Source: Firmicutes bacterium M10-2 (lineage in GTDB: Bacteria; Bacillota_I; Bacilli_A; Erysipelotrichales; Erysipelotrichaceae). From it: a DNA stretch of 64,000 nt. Shown here piece by piece: positions 26,257-39,020 of the stretch; position 1 is the first letter of the stretch, and each line of letters opens with the position of its first letter. Under the pieces are notes generated by a model that was given only the letters and a program-made list of their open reading frames with translations, did not search any database and had not been told where the DNA came from. The stretch is from positions 145,730-209,729 of the forward strand of contig KE159681.1 of the NCBI GenBank assembly GCA_000403415.2, written 5' to 3'. A program made the position numbers and the translations under genes.

Positions 26257-26282
26257 CTCCTGATCTTGTCAAGCTCCATAAA

Positions 26283-26732
26283 TCACCAATCCACGTCATC
26301 ATTCAGTGAATGATGGACTTTTGTCTGGAAAAATTTGATTACTGTTTCTGTCAACAAAATGGCCAATGCGATCATTCCGCAAACACACATAATTTCCGAT
26401 AAACGATCAAGAGCAGCAAGACGATCCCCATGTACAAATTCTCCCATCATATAAAATGTGAGTTTTCCCGGGACGAAAGGCACCAAGACGGCTGCTAAAT
26501 ACACCGCAACCGGTTTTTTCGTAATACGCGAAAAAATTTCGCTCAATATACTGTAAGTCAAGCCACTCACAAAAGCACGTATATACATGCCGGTGAAAAA
26601 GTTCATCATAAAACATGCCATAAAGCCGATAAAACCGGCAATTAAAACGTCGTTTTTCTTTCCGTTAAAACGAACCGAACACATACTGCATACAATAAAC
26701 GCTCCAATTGAATTGATTAACTGCATCATCAT
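26283..26732 (-). CDS. Threonine/serine exporter, small subunit (ThrE_2 domain)
   Basis: A 149-aa membrane protein with about five helices and the ThrE_2 (DUF3815) pattern (SIGAFIVCSMCSVRFNGKKND, AAVLVPFVPGKLTFYMM). It pairs with the upstream ThrE protein, which ends 4 nt inside this gene's start; together they resemble a split ThrE exporter of threonine and serine. The serine operon is in the same region but not adjacent. Confidence 0.88.
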   Translation of the reverse strand: MMMQLINSIGAFIVCSMCSVRFNGKKNDVLIAGFIGFMACFMMNFFTGMYIRAFVSGLTYSILSEIFSRITKKPVAVYLAAVLVPFVPGKLTFYMMGEFVHGDRLAALDRLSEIMCVCGMIALAILLTETVIKFFQTKVHHSLNDDVDW

Positions 26733-27487
26733 AATAAACTCACCGCCAATGCTATTCCAGTCCCTGTTGCGATCGCCGCACCAATCAAAAGTGCTTCAGT
26801 GCCTCGATTAACAGCCGCTTGATAATTCGAATTGATAATATCGCGAATCGCGTTGAAGATGACCATTCCCGGCACCATCAACGGCATATTGGATACAACC
26901 GAAGTTTCGATTCCGATTGGAACATTGGCCAATTGAAGCAAGATCGGGCAAATAGTAACAAAAAAGCTTGCACAAATAATTGCCAGGATCCGATTGAGCT
27001 GCGAAGTTAAGATCCAACCAGCACCAAGCCCGATAAAAAAGATATAGAGTGCATCGGACCAATCGCTAAAAAACAAGCCGAATCCGGCCGAACATATTCC
27101 GGACGCAAGAACCCGAAGCCAGCGAGGGTGTGGTTTCGTTTGTTCGATACGATCGAGTTCCTCGTCCATTTCCTCCAATGTCATAGAGTTCGCTTGTTGA
27201 CAAAACGTATTGATCAACGCAATCTTATTCAGATCATTGCTGACTTTAGAAATCTCACTGACACGAGTAATGATCTGATGTTCTACCTTGAAAGAAAACA
27301 ATACAGTGTTGGATGTGATAACAGCTTCCGGTTTTGATGCCTCCGGTTGCGTCATACAAATGTGTTTCATGGCATGTTTTACACTCACGACATCTCCGCC
27401 GCTTTGAAGTAAAAGTTTACCTGTCCGCATGATAATTTTTGCTAATTGACTGCTTTTTTTAGATTCCACAGAAAAGAATCCTCCCAT
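26729..27487 (-). CDS. Threonine/serine exporter, large subunit (ThrE domain)
   Basis: A 252-aa protein: a cytoplasmic N-terminal part with LAKIIMRTGKLLLQSGGDVV (ThrE signature) and about five C-terminal helices including NMPLMVPGMVIFNAIRDI. Stop and start of the two subunits overlap (ATGA), typical of co-made partners. Confidence 0.9.
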   Translation of the reverse strand: MGGFFSVESKKSSQLAKIIMRTGKLLLQSGGDVVSVKHAMKHICMTQPEASKPEAVITSNTVLFSFKVEHQIITRVSEISKVSNDLNKIALINTFCQQANSMTLEEMDEELDRIEQTKPHPRWLRVLASGICSAGFGLFFSDWSDALYIFFIGLGAGWILTSQLNRILAIICASFFVTICPILLQLANVPIGIETSVVSNMPLMVPGMVIFNAIRDIINSNYQAAVNRGTEALLIGAAIATGTGIALAVSLL

Positions 27488-27572
27488 CTAAATCTTAAGT
27501 TGTATATTTATTATAGGACATTTATGTTTTTCTTGTTTAAGCAATGCACGACAAAAGAAAACGTCTATCTGC

Positions 27573-27926
27573 TCATCGAGCGAGCTTTTCTCTCTGTTTT
27601 TTTCGGACTGCTTTCAAGAATTCCTCTTCCGATTCATAATCTTCAGCGTATATCCCTTCTTGAAAACGATAACGATCTCTCCAGCGCAGTTGATTCACTT
27701 TTTGATAAAAAGCTTTTTTATTTTTAAAATCTTTTAAATTCAAATGATATTTTTTCGCATCTTTTCTTACAGACCGGCTTGCTGCCTCATACCAAGGGAT
27801 TTCTTTTTTTACAATTATACTGCTTTCAAAAAAGAAATCTTCTTCCTTTTTCATTTGATCTTCTGTCTCTTTTTTTGAATTCTTTTGAGCCATCATCAGC
27901 CCAAACCAAAAATCATCGTTTTTCAT
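27573..27926 (-). CDS. Hypothetical protein, lysine/glutamate rich
   Basis: A 117-aa soluble, highly charged protein, beginning MKNDDFWFGLMMAQKNSKKE and ending in a basic helix EEEFLKAVRKKQREKLAR. No signal peptide or membrane segment and no family I recognise. It lies downstream of the gatB operon terminator, so it is probably a separate unit. Confidence 0.6.
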   Translation of the reverse strand: MKNDDFWFGLMMAQKNSKKETEDQMKKEEDFFFESSIIVKKEIPWYEAASRSVRKDAKKYHLNLKDFKNKKAFYQKVNQLRWRDRYRFQEGIYAEDYESEEEFLKAVRKKQREKLAR

Positions 27927-27941
27927 TTTCCTCTTTTTCTT

Positions 27942-27966
27942 AAAAAAGCGGAAATCATTCCGCTTT
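27942..27966 (-). terminator. Terminator of the pcrA-ligA-camS-gatCAB operon
   Basis: AAAGCGGAA (27945-27953) and TTCCGCTTT (27958-27966) with a 4-nt loop and a U-run from the A-tract at 27942-27947. Confidence 0.85.
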
Positions 27967-27969
27967 AAA

Positions 27970-28557
27970 CTATCTTACAATCTGATCCACGAGCTCCTGA
28001 TCTTTTGCCTGAGTCAAATAATCTGTGACTCGGTTTCCCGCACCGGTTTTCGTCACTTTGATATAAATCTGACTTTCCTGCGGATGCGATTCATCAACCA
28101 GGAAATTGTATCCATCTACTTCAAGATCATACATCTTGCCATCTTCATGATTCGTAAAATATGTATCGATCGGCAAGATCGCATCGATACGATTGTACGC
28201 TTCATCCACAATCGCATTGATCTGGTCCTGGCTTGCATCATCGGAAATGTTTAAATGTACCCGCAATGTCGCCGACTTCAAATTCACCGTAACCGATTCA
28301 ATCCCTCCGATTTCACTCAAACTGTTTTGAATTTGATCCAGCTGATCTTGGGTAATCTTCGGATTGATATCCTGCGAGTGGAACCGATTTCCGACTACAG
28401 GCTCATTTTGCTGCTCCATACTCGTAATCAAAACATACCCAACCAGCACACATGGTATCGCAATCAAAATAACTGTAAGCCAAACAAGCTTATGTCCTTG
28501 CTTTACCTTTTGTTGGGATGGAGCTTTTTTCTTACTTTTCATTTTTAATTGTGGCAT
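27970..28557 (-). CDS. Single-pass membrane protein of unknown function
   Basis: A 195-aa protein: basic cytoplasmic head (KMKSKKKAPSQQKVKQGHK), one helix (about 24-46), then an extracellular domain of about 145 residues with two alpha/beta-like repeats (IGGIESVTVNLKSATLRVHL). No known family. It begins 9 nt after gatB and ends the operon, so it is expressed with gatCAB. Confidence 0.72.
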   Translation of the reverse strand: MPQLKMKSKKKAPSQQKVKQGHKLVWLTVILIAIPCVLVGYVLITSMEQQNEPVVGNRFHSQDINPKITQDQLDQIQNSLSEIGGIESVTVNLKSATLRVHLNISDDASQDQINAIVDEAYNRIDAILPIDTYFTNHEDGKMYDLEVDGYNFLVDESHPQESQIYIKVTKTGAGNRVTDYLTQAKDQELVDQIVR

Positions 28558-28566
28558 CTTGCTCTC

Positions 28567-29991
28567 CTAACGTTTCGCAAGCTCTTCCCGAATGAGTTCA
28601 TTTGTTCTTTTCGGATTCGCTTGTCCTTTTGAAGCTTTCATGACTTGTCCGACCAGGAATCCGATCGCACGGTCTTTCCCGTTTTTATAATCTTCAATCG
28701 ATTGCGGATTCGCATCCAGCACCGAAGAAACGAGCGCTAAAATCGCTCCGTCATCCGATACTTGTTTCATGCCTTTTTCTTCAATGACCTTTTTCGGATC
28801 TTTTCCGAGCATCACTTCTTCAAAAACCGCTTTTCCCTGCTTTCCGCTGATTTCGCCATTCGAAATCAAATTAATCAAAGACGCGATCGCATCCGCATCC
28901 ACTTCAAGATCTTCAAATGACTGATTGTTCTTGTTTAACCAAGCCGACATATCTCCAATCACCCAGTTCGCGGCCTTTTTCGTTTCTTTTGTCGATTTGA
29001 CTACCTCTTCGAAATAATCGGCCATAGAGCGATCGGCAACAAGGACACTCGCATCGTAATCGTTCAATCCATATTGGGAAATGAATCGTTCTATGCGCGC
29101 ATCCGGCAACTCTTCCAAATGGTCTTGGATATTCCGGATCCATTCTTCATCCAATAAAATCGGAAAAATATTCGGTTCCGGAAAATACTTATAGTCCACG
29201 TTCCCCTCTTTTTTTCGCATCAAAATCGTTGTCTTTTGTGCTTCGTCATATCGACGAGTCGCCTGCTCTACCTTTTCGCCGGCATCCAGTAAAGCCGATT
29301 GTCTTTCTATTTCGGCCTGGACCGCTTTTTGGACATTGGCAATCGAATTTAAATTTTTTATTTCCACTTTCGTGCCAAGTGTGTTCTGATCCGGACTTAA
29401 AGAAATATTCACATCACAACGCATACTTCCTTCTTCCATCTTGACATCCGAAACATTCAGATAAAACAAGTTTTTTCGCAGTGTTTCCACATACGCTGCC
29501 GCTTCTTTTGCCGAGTGCATATCCGGACGGGACACAATCTCGATCAAAGGGGTACCGGCACGGTTAAAATCGATATATGTTCCGGTTTCTTTATGGAATT
29601 GCTTTGCTGTATCTTCTTCCATGTGAATCCGTTCGATTCCGATCTTTTTCTTTTCTCCATCCACTTCGATTTCCACATATCCATCTTTTCCGATTGGGAA
29701 AAACTGCTGAGTGATCTGGAAACCTTTCGGCAGATCCGAGTAATAGTAATTTTTTCGGTCAAAACGAACAAGAGGATCGATCGTGCAATGCATACCGGTA
29801 CATGCCTTGATTGCCAATTCAATCGCATGTTTGTTGACACAAGGAAGCGTACCCGGATGTCCGAGATCAACTTCATTTACACACGTATTGGCTACTTCGC
29901 CAAATGAAGTTGGCGCACTCGAAAACATCTTTGTTTTTGTTTTTAATTCGCAATGGATCTCAATCCCGATTGTTACAAAATATTTTTCCAT
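28567..29991 (-). CDS. gatB: Asp/Glu-tRNA amidotransferase subunit B
   Basis: A 474-aa subunit that binds the mischarged tRNA and activates it. Motifs: TIGIEIHCELKTKTKMFSSA, LGHPGTLPCVNK, FDRKNYYYSDLPKGFQITQQ, RAGTPLIEIVS, and a C-terminal YqeY-like tail (about 400-474). Second-last gene of the operon, 4 nt after gatA. Confidence 0.97.
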   Translation of the reverse strand: MEKYFVTIGIEIHCELKTKTKMFSSAPTSFGEVANTCVNEVDLGHPGTLPCVNKHAIELAIKACTGMHCTIDPLVRFDRKNYYYSDLPKGFQITQQFFPIGKDGYVEIEVDGEKKKIGIERIHMEEDTAKQFHKETGTYIDFNRAGTPLIEIVSRPDMHSAKEAAAYVETLRKNLFYLNVSDVKMEEGSMRCDVNISLSPDQNTLGTKVEIKNLNSIANVQKAVQAEIERQSALLDAGEKVEQATRRYDEAQKTTILMRKKEGNVDYKYFPEPNIFPILLDEEWIRNIQDHLEELPDARIERFISQYGLNDYDASVLVADRSMADYFEEVVKSTKETKKAANWVIGDMSAWLNKNNQSFEDLEVDADAIASLINLISNGEISGKQGKAVFEEVMLGKDPKKVIEEKGMKQVSDDGAILALVSSVLDANPQSIEDYKNGKDRAIGFLVGQVMKASKGQANPKRTNELIREELAKR

Positions 29992-29995
29992 ACGC

Positions 29996-31372
29996 TTACC
30001 CCTCTTTCACCATGCCGTCAAGGCCTGTCTGCTCTTCGATTCCCAAAGCGAGATCGAACATCATTTGTTCTTCGAATGGTTTACAAGTCAGCAATACTCC
30101 AAACGGCAGTCCATTCTCAAGCCCTAAAGGAAGAGTGATTGAAGGATATCCCGAAAAATTTGCCAGCTGCATATGTTCTTCCGCAAAAGAAGAAGGTCCA
30201 AAACGCACATCCGAACTTTCATCGATTTCAGGAGCCACAGTCGGAGCTGCAATTGATAATACTCCATCCACTCCGTCAAACATTTTTGCATACGCATCCA
30301 CAATTAGACGGCGGATTTTTTGCGCCTTTCTAAACAGACGATCTTGATTTTCTTCAAATAAAGAATAAGATCCAATCACAAAACGAGCCCGTACATAACT
30401 GGAGAATCCTTCTGTTCTTGATCTTGTCATCACATCTTCAACTGAATCTCCATCCACCCGACGTCCGAAACGAATTCCATCCAAGTTGGAATGATTGGCC
30501 GTTGCTTCGGCATTGGCAATTGTACGATAAACCGGCGCAATCAGTTCCATATACTGAATAGGCATTTCGCGTTCCACGATATTTGCGCCCGCATCCTTTA
30601 ATTTTTCCACCAATTCATCAAACGCTTTTTTGATTGTTTCATCCTGGATTTCATCATTCACGGTTTTAAATAACGCAATCGTCTTTCCGTGAAGATCTCC
30701 ATTTAAAAGTTGGGAATACTTTCCCACTTCTTTAAAAGAAGAAGTCATATCATGATCATCGCGTCCGGCAAGCACTTCCAGTGCAAGAGCCGCATCTTGA
30801 ACATTGGTCGTAAAGTATCCGACATGATCTAAAGAGCTGGCATACGGAATGATTCCGTATCGTGAAATTCTTCCATAAGTCGGCTTTACACCAACCACAC
30901 CATTATAGGCTGCCGGTTTTCTGACCGAATCTCCTGTATCGGTTCCGATCGCAAGCGGCACGATCCCGCTTGCAACCACAACGGCACTACCGCCTGAGCT
31001 GCCACCCGAAATTCGATTTAGATCATATGGATTGTGCACAGCTCCGGTAAGCGCGTTTTTATTTGTGCCGCCCATGCCCAGTTCATCCATGCTCGATTTG
31101 GCTACGATCACAGCTCCGGCATCCTTGAGTTTTTTTGTGATTGTGGCATCATAAACCGGAACATAATTTTCAAGGATCCTGCTGGACGCTGTTGTTAAAT
31201 GTCCCTTCGTATTGATATTGTCTTTTAATACGACATGGACGCCTGCAAGAGGTCCGTTTTCGCTTTCCTGTTGCGGATCGTCATATACAGAAACAATCGC
31301 ATTAAGAGTGGACTGACTCTTTTTTAGCTGTTCAAGAGTTTCTTTCGTACTTTTCTTATCACTGATTCTCAT
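29996..31372 (-). CDS. gatA: Asp/Glu-tRNA amidotransferase subunit A
   Basis: A 458-aa amidase-signature enzyme that frees ammonia from glutamine for Gln-tRNA or Asn-tRNA formation. Catalytic Lys in VHVVLKDNINTKG; SGGSSGGSAVVVA and TDTGDSVRKPA hold the Ser pair (family text is SDTGGSIRxPA). gatC precedes it by 1 nt. Confidence 0.97.
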   Translation of the reverse strand: MRISDKKSTKETLEQLKKSQSTLNAIVSVYDDPQQESENGPLAGVHVVLKDNINTKGHLTTASSRILENYVPVYDATITKKLKDAGAVIVAKSSMDELGMGGTNKNALTGAVHNPYDLNRISGGSSGGSAVVVASGIVPLAIGTDTGDSVRKPAAYNGVVGVKPTYGRISRYGIIPYASSLDHVGYFTTNVQDAALALEVLAGRDDHDMTSSFKEVGKYSQLLNGDLHGKTIALFKTVNDEIQDETIKKAFDELVEKLKDAGANIVEREMPIQYMELIAPVYRTIANAEATANHSNLDGIRFGRRVDGDSVEDVMTRSRTEGFSSYVRARFVIGSYSLFEENQDRLFRKAQKIRRLIVDAYAKMFDGVDGVLSIAAPTVAPEIDESSDVRFGPSSFAEEHMQLANFSGYPSITLPLGLENGLPFGVLLTCKPFEEQMMFDLALGIEEQTGLDGMVKEG

Positions 31373-31373
31373 A

Positions 31374-31667
31374 TTATCTCACCACCTTCGGCACATGGAT
31401 ATGTCCCATGCGGACATCTTTCGCATTTTTCAGCGCATCCTCTTGGCTAAGCACTTCATTGATCTCATCTTCACGAATGAAGTAAGTTGGCGTTTCAAAT
31501 GGATAAACCATCTCCTGCACGCCCTCTGTATCGATCGAATCAAATAATTCGACTTGTTTTTCAACCTCGATAAAATCTTTTTTGAGTTCTTCGATTTCTT
31601 CATCGCTCAGATCGAATTTCAGATCGTTTGCGAGCTTCTTGAAATATTCGTTGCTGAATTTTTCCAT
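31374..31667 (-). CDS. gatC: Asp/Glu-tRNA amidotransferase subunit C
   Basis: A 97-aa clamp subunit joining GatA and GatB. The start at 31667 follows a GGGAGG site and gives MEKFSNEYFKKLANDLKFDL; MVYPFETPTYFIREDE is the family pattern. It begins 10 nt after camS. Confidence 0.92.
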   Translation of the reverse strand: MEKFSNEYFKKLANDLKFDLSDEEIEELKKDFIEVEKQVELFDSIDTEGVQEMVYPFETPTYFIREDEINEVLSQEDALKNAKDVRMGHIHVPKVVR

Positions 31668-31677
31668 GTTTCCTCCC

Positions 31678-34753
<3,076 letters not shown>

Positions 34754-34781
34754 TCATTATATCACTATCTCGCTTTGTTCT

Positions 34782-36899
34782 TCACGCCTTATGGATTCCA
34801 TGATAAGACAAGTTGATCTTTTTGACCCCGATCTTGTGGGAAAAAGCGATCATAGCCATATCATGATCGATAGAAACGATAACTCCTTGTCCGAATTGAT
34901 CGTGCTCTACCATATCTCCATTGCGATATTTCTCTTTTTTCTTTTTGAAAGCCGTTTTTGTTTCCTGCTTTCCTTTTTCTTTTTCAAAGGCCGGCAGCTC
35001 CATCAAAAATCTTGACGGCGTCTTGAATGTATTCAAAACATAGCTATACCCATTGCTCCATGTAAGGACCAAGTACTTTTTTGCCCGTGTCATGGCCACA
35101 TACAACAGGCGCCGCTCTTCTTCCAAAGCGGTTTTGCCTCCGTCATCGATTGCTCTTCCGCTTGGAAAAATTCCATCATTAAGAGAGGCGACAAATACGA
35201 CATCGAATTCAAGCCCTTTCGCAGCGTGAACAGTCATTAAAGTAATCCCACCGATCGTTTCTTCTTGCTGTTTGTCAGTGAACAAAGAAATATCCTGTAA
35301 ATACTGCTCCAATGTAATGTTCGGATCTTCTTTGATCGCATCTTCGATATCAGAGCGAAGTTCGAGAATATTATCCAGCCGATCGTTTTCATTCGTCTTT
35401 TCGAGCATTTCCTGATAGCCGCTTTTCTGAATCAATGCATCAAACATAACGAGCAATCCGGACGTTTCGCGAATCCGTTTCAGATCTTCGATCATATCGT
35501 AAAACTTGACAAGCTTTGCTGTTGTGCTTTTGGCAAACCCTTCCGGATGAGAAAGAACATCATACATATTTATATGTTCAAGAGCTGCTTGCTGTTGGAT
35601 CTTTTCGATTGTTTTCGCTCCAATTGATCGTTTCGGCACATTGATGATCCGTTGGATCGCAAGATCAAGTGCGAAACGTTCGGGATCGTCATCATCGACA
35701 ATGGTACATAAACGCAAGTAAGATAAGATGTCCTTGACTTCTTGTCGCTCGTAAAATCGGATTCCTCCGTAAATTCGATAAGGAAGTCCTACAGCACGGA
35801 ACGTCTTTTCAAAGGAGCGGGAAATGTAATTGGAACGATACAGGATTGCCATTTCTTTGTACGGAATGCCCTGTTTATGAAAATCAACGATCTTTTTTGC
35901 GACAAATAACGGTTCATCTCCATCTTCAAGTGCCTCGTGGTATTGGACTTCTTCTCCGCCTTCCTGATTAGTAAACAAATCTTTTTTGATGCGGTCCGAA
36001 TTGTTAGCGATTAATTGGTTGCTCGCTTCGAGAATTGGCTTGGTCGATCTGTAATTTTCATTAAGGATCACGGTTTGGCACGGAATATAGTCCCGGTCAA
36101 ATTTCAGAATTAAATCAACGCTCGCTCCACGCCATGTATAAATGGTCTGATCGGGATCGCCGACCACACAGACTCTCGTATCGGGGGCACATAATTGCTT
36201 CACGACCGAATACTGGATCGGATCCACGTCCTGAAACTCATCTACATGAATAAAATCATATCTGTTTTGCCATTTTTTTCGAATTTCCGGTTCAGTCTTT
36301 AGCAGTCTGTCTGTTTCCCGCAGCAAGTCGTCAAAATCCATTGCTTTCATTTCTTTGCGGGTATTTTCGTACTGTTCGTAAAGCAGCGCTTCGTTTTTAT
36401 GATACCTTCCTGCCATAAGTTTTGCTTTTTCAACAGAAACATCTGAGGACTTGTTGTTGGAAATATAATTAATGACGGCTGAAGGTTTGACTTCGTCTTT
36501 GCTTAAATTATTTTCTTTCATCAAGCGGCGAATGATCGATTTTTGATCGTCCGGATCAAGGATCGTAAACGATTTGGGATAGCCTAAGGCGTGTCCGTCT
36601 TCTCGTAATATGCGTACGCATAAAGAGTGTATGGTCGAGATCTTTACATCGTGTGCAAGATCTCCGATCATGCCCTCCAGCCTTTCTTTCATTTCGTTGG
36701 CGGCTTTGTTTGTGAACGTAATGGCAAGTATCCTCCAAGGAAGAATTCCGACTTCGTTGATCAAATACGCAATGCGCACCATCAAGACGCGTGTTTTTCC
36801 GGATCCGGCCCCGGCAATGATGCGTACATGCTCATTGATTGTAGTGGCTGCCAGATATTGAGGATCGTTTAATGTATTTAATAAATTTATTTTCTGCAC
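34782..36899 (-). CDS. pcrA: UvrD/Rep-type DNA helicase PcrA
   Basis: A superfamily-1 helicase of about 705 aa. Walker A in RIIAGAGSGKTRVLM, FTNKAANEMKERL, HVDEFQDVDPIQY (Walker B), GDPDQTIYTWRGA, TVHAAKGLEFDVVF, and a C-terminal Tudor-like block VEHDQFGQGVIV that in PcrA binds RNA polymerase. No ATG is available: GTG 36899 has a GGTGA site in front; GTG 36908 is the alternative. First gene of the operon. Confidence 0.95.
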   Translation of the reverse strand: MQKINLLNTLNDPQYLAATTINEHVRIIAGAGSGKTRVLMVRIAYLINEVGILPWRILAITFTNKAANEMKERLEGMIGDLAHDVKISTIHSLCVRILREDGHALGYPKSFTILDPDDQKSIIRRLMKENNLSKDEVKPSAVINYISNNKSSDVSVEKAKLMAGRYHKNEALLYEQYENTRKEMKAMDFDDLLRETDRLLKTEPEIRKKWQNRYDFIHVDEFQDVDPIQYSVVKQLCAPDTRVCVVGDPDQTIYTWRGASVDLILKFDRDYIPCQTVILNENYRSTKPILEASNQLIANNSDRIKKDLFTNQEGGEEVQYHEALEDGDEPLFVAKKIVDFHKQGIPYKEMAILYRSNYISRSFEKTFRAVGLPYRIYGGIRFYERQEVKDILSYLRLCTIVDDDDPERFALDLAIQRIINVPKRSIGAKTIEKIQQQAALEHINMYDVLSHPEGFAKSTTAKLVKFYDMIEDLKRIRETSGLLVMFDALIQKSGYQEMLEKTNENDRLDNILELRSDIEDAIKEDPNITLEQYLQDISLFTDKQQEETIGGITLMTVHAAKGLEFDVVFVASLNDGIFPSGRAIDDGGKTALEEERRLLYVAMTRAKKYLVLTWSNGYSYVLNTFKTPSRFLMELPAFEKEKGKQETKTAFKKKKEKYRNGDMVEHDQFGQGVIVSIDHDMAMIAFSHKIGVKKINLSYHGIHKA

Positions 36900-37039
36900 T
36901 GTTATCACCGTTTTTTATTTTAACATATTCACTGTCCATATTGGCTGATTCGTAAAATTTGTAAGTCCGCAAATGACGGAATATTCGGAATTGTTTTTTA
37001 TTTTCAATACAAAGATGTTACTATAGCATTGGTGATTCT

Positions 37040-38986
37040 ATGAAAAAAGTAAATAAAAAGGACATTCCTGTCCAAGAACCTGAAATAAAAACGAATAAGA
37101 AAAAAAGAAAAGGGGCCTCCAAGTGGATCGATTGGATCGAATGGATCTTTGCCGCTGTGCTTTCGGGCGCTTTAATCTTTTATTTGTACAAACTCAACGT
37201 GCTTGATTGGCACTTGCTGTTGTGTATCGCTTCCATATTGATTGTTCTGGATTTGATTTTGTTGGTCTTATTGATCAAACGAAAAAAAGGCGGCTGGCTT
37301 GCTGCTCTTTATCGTATCTTCCTGCTGATTTATATCGTATGTTCCGGTTATGGTGTGTATACTTTGAACAATACATATTCGACTTTGTTTGCAATCACAT
37401 CCAATACGCCAAGTATCGTGAGGATGGACTTGCTGACAAAAGCTGATTCTTCCATCAAAGATGTGGAAGGTTTCGCAAACAAGAAAATCGGCTACTCCAA
37501 TCACGCAGACTCTTACGCTTCAAGCGCGGCCATGTCAGAGATCAACACTCAGACCGCCACGGTCGAATATGTGGATATGAACGACTATCAGCAGCTTTAC
37601 GAAAAGCTTCAATCCGGAGAAATCGACGGTTTGCTGATTCCGCACAATCGCATTTCTTTATTGAAGGAAGAATACAAATCAATCGATCAGGATACGAAAG
37701 TTGTCGAAACTTTTGAGGCAAAACGGGAAATTACCCCGGTCACTTCGAACATCGATATTTCAAAAGAGCCGTTCGTTGTTTATCTTGCCGGAATCGATGA
37801 AGGAGATGATCCGAGCATCGACGCAAGAAGCGATGTGAACATTCTTGTGATGGTGGATCCGCAAAACAATCAAATGACGACAATTTCCATTCCTCGCGAC
37901 AGCTATGTTCCCAACCCTGCTCTTGAAAACGGTTCCGACAAGCTGACTCACTTAGGAAACGACGGAGCACTCAACAGTATGGAAGGAATCGAGGAAGCGT
38001 TCGGAATCGATATCGATTACTACGCGAAAGTCAATTTCCAATCACTCATCCATATCGTGGATGCTTTAGGCGGTGTTGATGTGGATGTAAAAATTGATTT
38101 TAATGAACAAGATGAAAATCGAAGCTTCAAAAAATCCGACAAAATCTATTTGAAAAAGGGTATGCAGACTTTGAACGGAAAAGAAGCTCTGGCATACGCA
38201 AGACATAGAAAAACGGATGGCTACGGCACGACAGGGCGTGAAAATGCTCAACAGCAAATCATTCAGGCCATTATGAAAAAACTGACGACTGCCGAAGGAA
38301 TTTCTCACATCAACGATTTGATGAGTGTTGCCAGCCAATACGTGTCGACAAATATGCCTTTATCTTCGATTCAGTCTTTTGTTTCCAAACAGCTGCGTGA
38401 TGTCAAACCTTGGAGCGTTGATTCCATCACCTTGAAGGGAGGAACGGATGCGACGCTGACAACAGTTTCCATGCCAAGTCTGCCATTGAGCTGTTATTTG
38501 CTTGGACCAAGCGATATCACGAAAGTGTACAATGCTTACCAGCGGATGTTTGATGATTCTTCCATGAAGGAGTTTGCATTCAACTTGAGCACGAACCCTC
38601 AATGCACAATCACTTATCCGAAAAATCAAACAGTCAGCGAATTCATGATTACAAGTGCGGATGCCGAACGTTTGAGTCCATACAGTGTGTATTATGGAAT
38701 TGATCGTGTCGATTCTTCAAATGCGGGAGCGAGCGAACAACGTGCGGAATCCAACAATATTGAAATTGTCGTTCCTCAAGTACCGACGTATTCGTATGTG
38801 CCGGACGTTCCTGTTGAAAGCCCGACCGCTCCAGTTGAGCCAAGTGTGCCTACCGACACACCGATCGAGCCGAGCGAACCGACAACACCGGTTGAGCCAA
38901 GCGAACCGACAACACCGACTGAGCCAAGCGAGCCGACCACGCCACCGACAACGGATATTCCTTCCGACTCAACGACAACTGAATAA
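37040..38986 (+). CDS. LytR-CpsA-Psr family phosphotransferase with extra domain and repeat tail
   Basis: A 648-aa membrane protein. Three N-terminal helices (about 32-50, 56-77, 84-105), then an outer domain of about 110 residues (VEGFANKKIGYSN ... YEKLQSGEIDGLLIP) that looks like a substrate-binding-protein half or the CpsA accessory domain. Then the LCP catalytic domain (about 255-480) with SDVNILVMVD, ISIPRDSYV, GGVDVDVKIDF and LAYARHRKTDGYG; these arginines and aspartates bind the polyprenyl phosphate. The C-terminus ends in a Pro/Thr/Glu repeat tail that may span or attach to the wall. LCP enzymes attach wall polymers to peptidoglycan. Divergent from pcrA. Confidence 0.9.
   Translation: MKKVNKKDIPVQEPEIKTNKKKRKGASKWIDWIEWIFAAVLSGALIFYLYKLNVLDWHLLLCIASILIVLDLILLVLLIKRKKGGWLAALYRIFLLIYIVCSGYGVYTLNNTYSTLFAITSNTPSIVRMDLLTKADSSIKDVEGFANKKIGYSNHADSYASSAAMSEINTQTATVEYVDMNDYQQLYEKLQSGEIDGLLIPHNRISLLKEEYKSIDQDTKVVETFEAKREITPVTSNIDISKEPFVVYLAGIDEGDDPSIDARSDVNILVMVDPQNNQMTTISIPRDSYVPNPALENGSDKLTHLGNDGALNSMEGIEEAFGIDIDYYAKVNFQSLIHIVDALGGVDVDVKIDFNEQDENRSFKKSDKIYLKKGMQTLNGKEALAYARHRKTDGYGTTGRENAQQQIIQAIMKKLTTAEGISHINDLMSVASQYVSTNMPLSSIQSFVSKQLRDVKPWSVDSITLKGGTDATLTTVSMPSLPLSCYLLGPSDITKVYNAYQRMFDDSSMKEFAFNLSTNPQCTITYPKNQTVSEFMITSADAERLSPYSVYYGIDRVDSSNAGASEQRAESNNIEIVVPQVPTYSYVPDVPVESPTAPVEPSVPTDTPIEPSEPTTPVEPSEPTTPTEPSEPTTPPTTDIPSDSTTTE
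38867..38947 (+). repeat. 27-bp tandem repeat in the LCP gene, three copies
   Basis: Three in-frame 27-nt units at 38867, 38894 and 38921 encode EPSEPTTPV, EPSEPTTPT and EPSEPTTPP. The copies are nearly identical in DNA, so the number is likely to vary between strains. Confidence 0.85.
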
Positions 38987-38987
38987 T

Positions 38988-39020
38988 AAAAGGAAGTCTT
39001 TATTTGGAGACTTCCTTTTT
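38988..39020. terminator. Bidirectional terminator
   Basis: AAAAGGAAGTCT (38988-38999) and AGACTTCCTTTTT (39008-39020), 8-nt loop. It ends the LCP gene; the minus-strand alarmone synthetase stop lies in the same hairpin. Confidence 0.85.

Noticed and set aside
38867-38947. CRISPR-like array
   Set aside because: The 27-bp units are contiguous, in frame and encode a Pro/Thr/Glu tail; there are no spacers.
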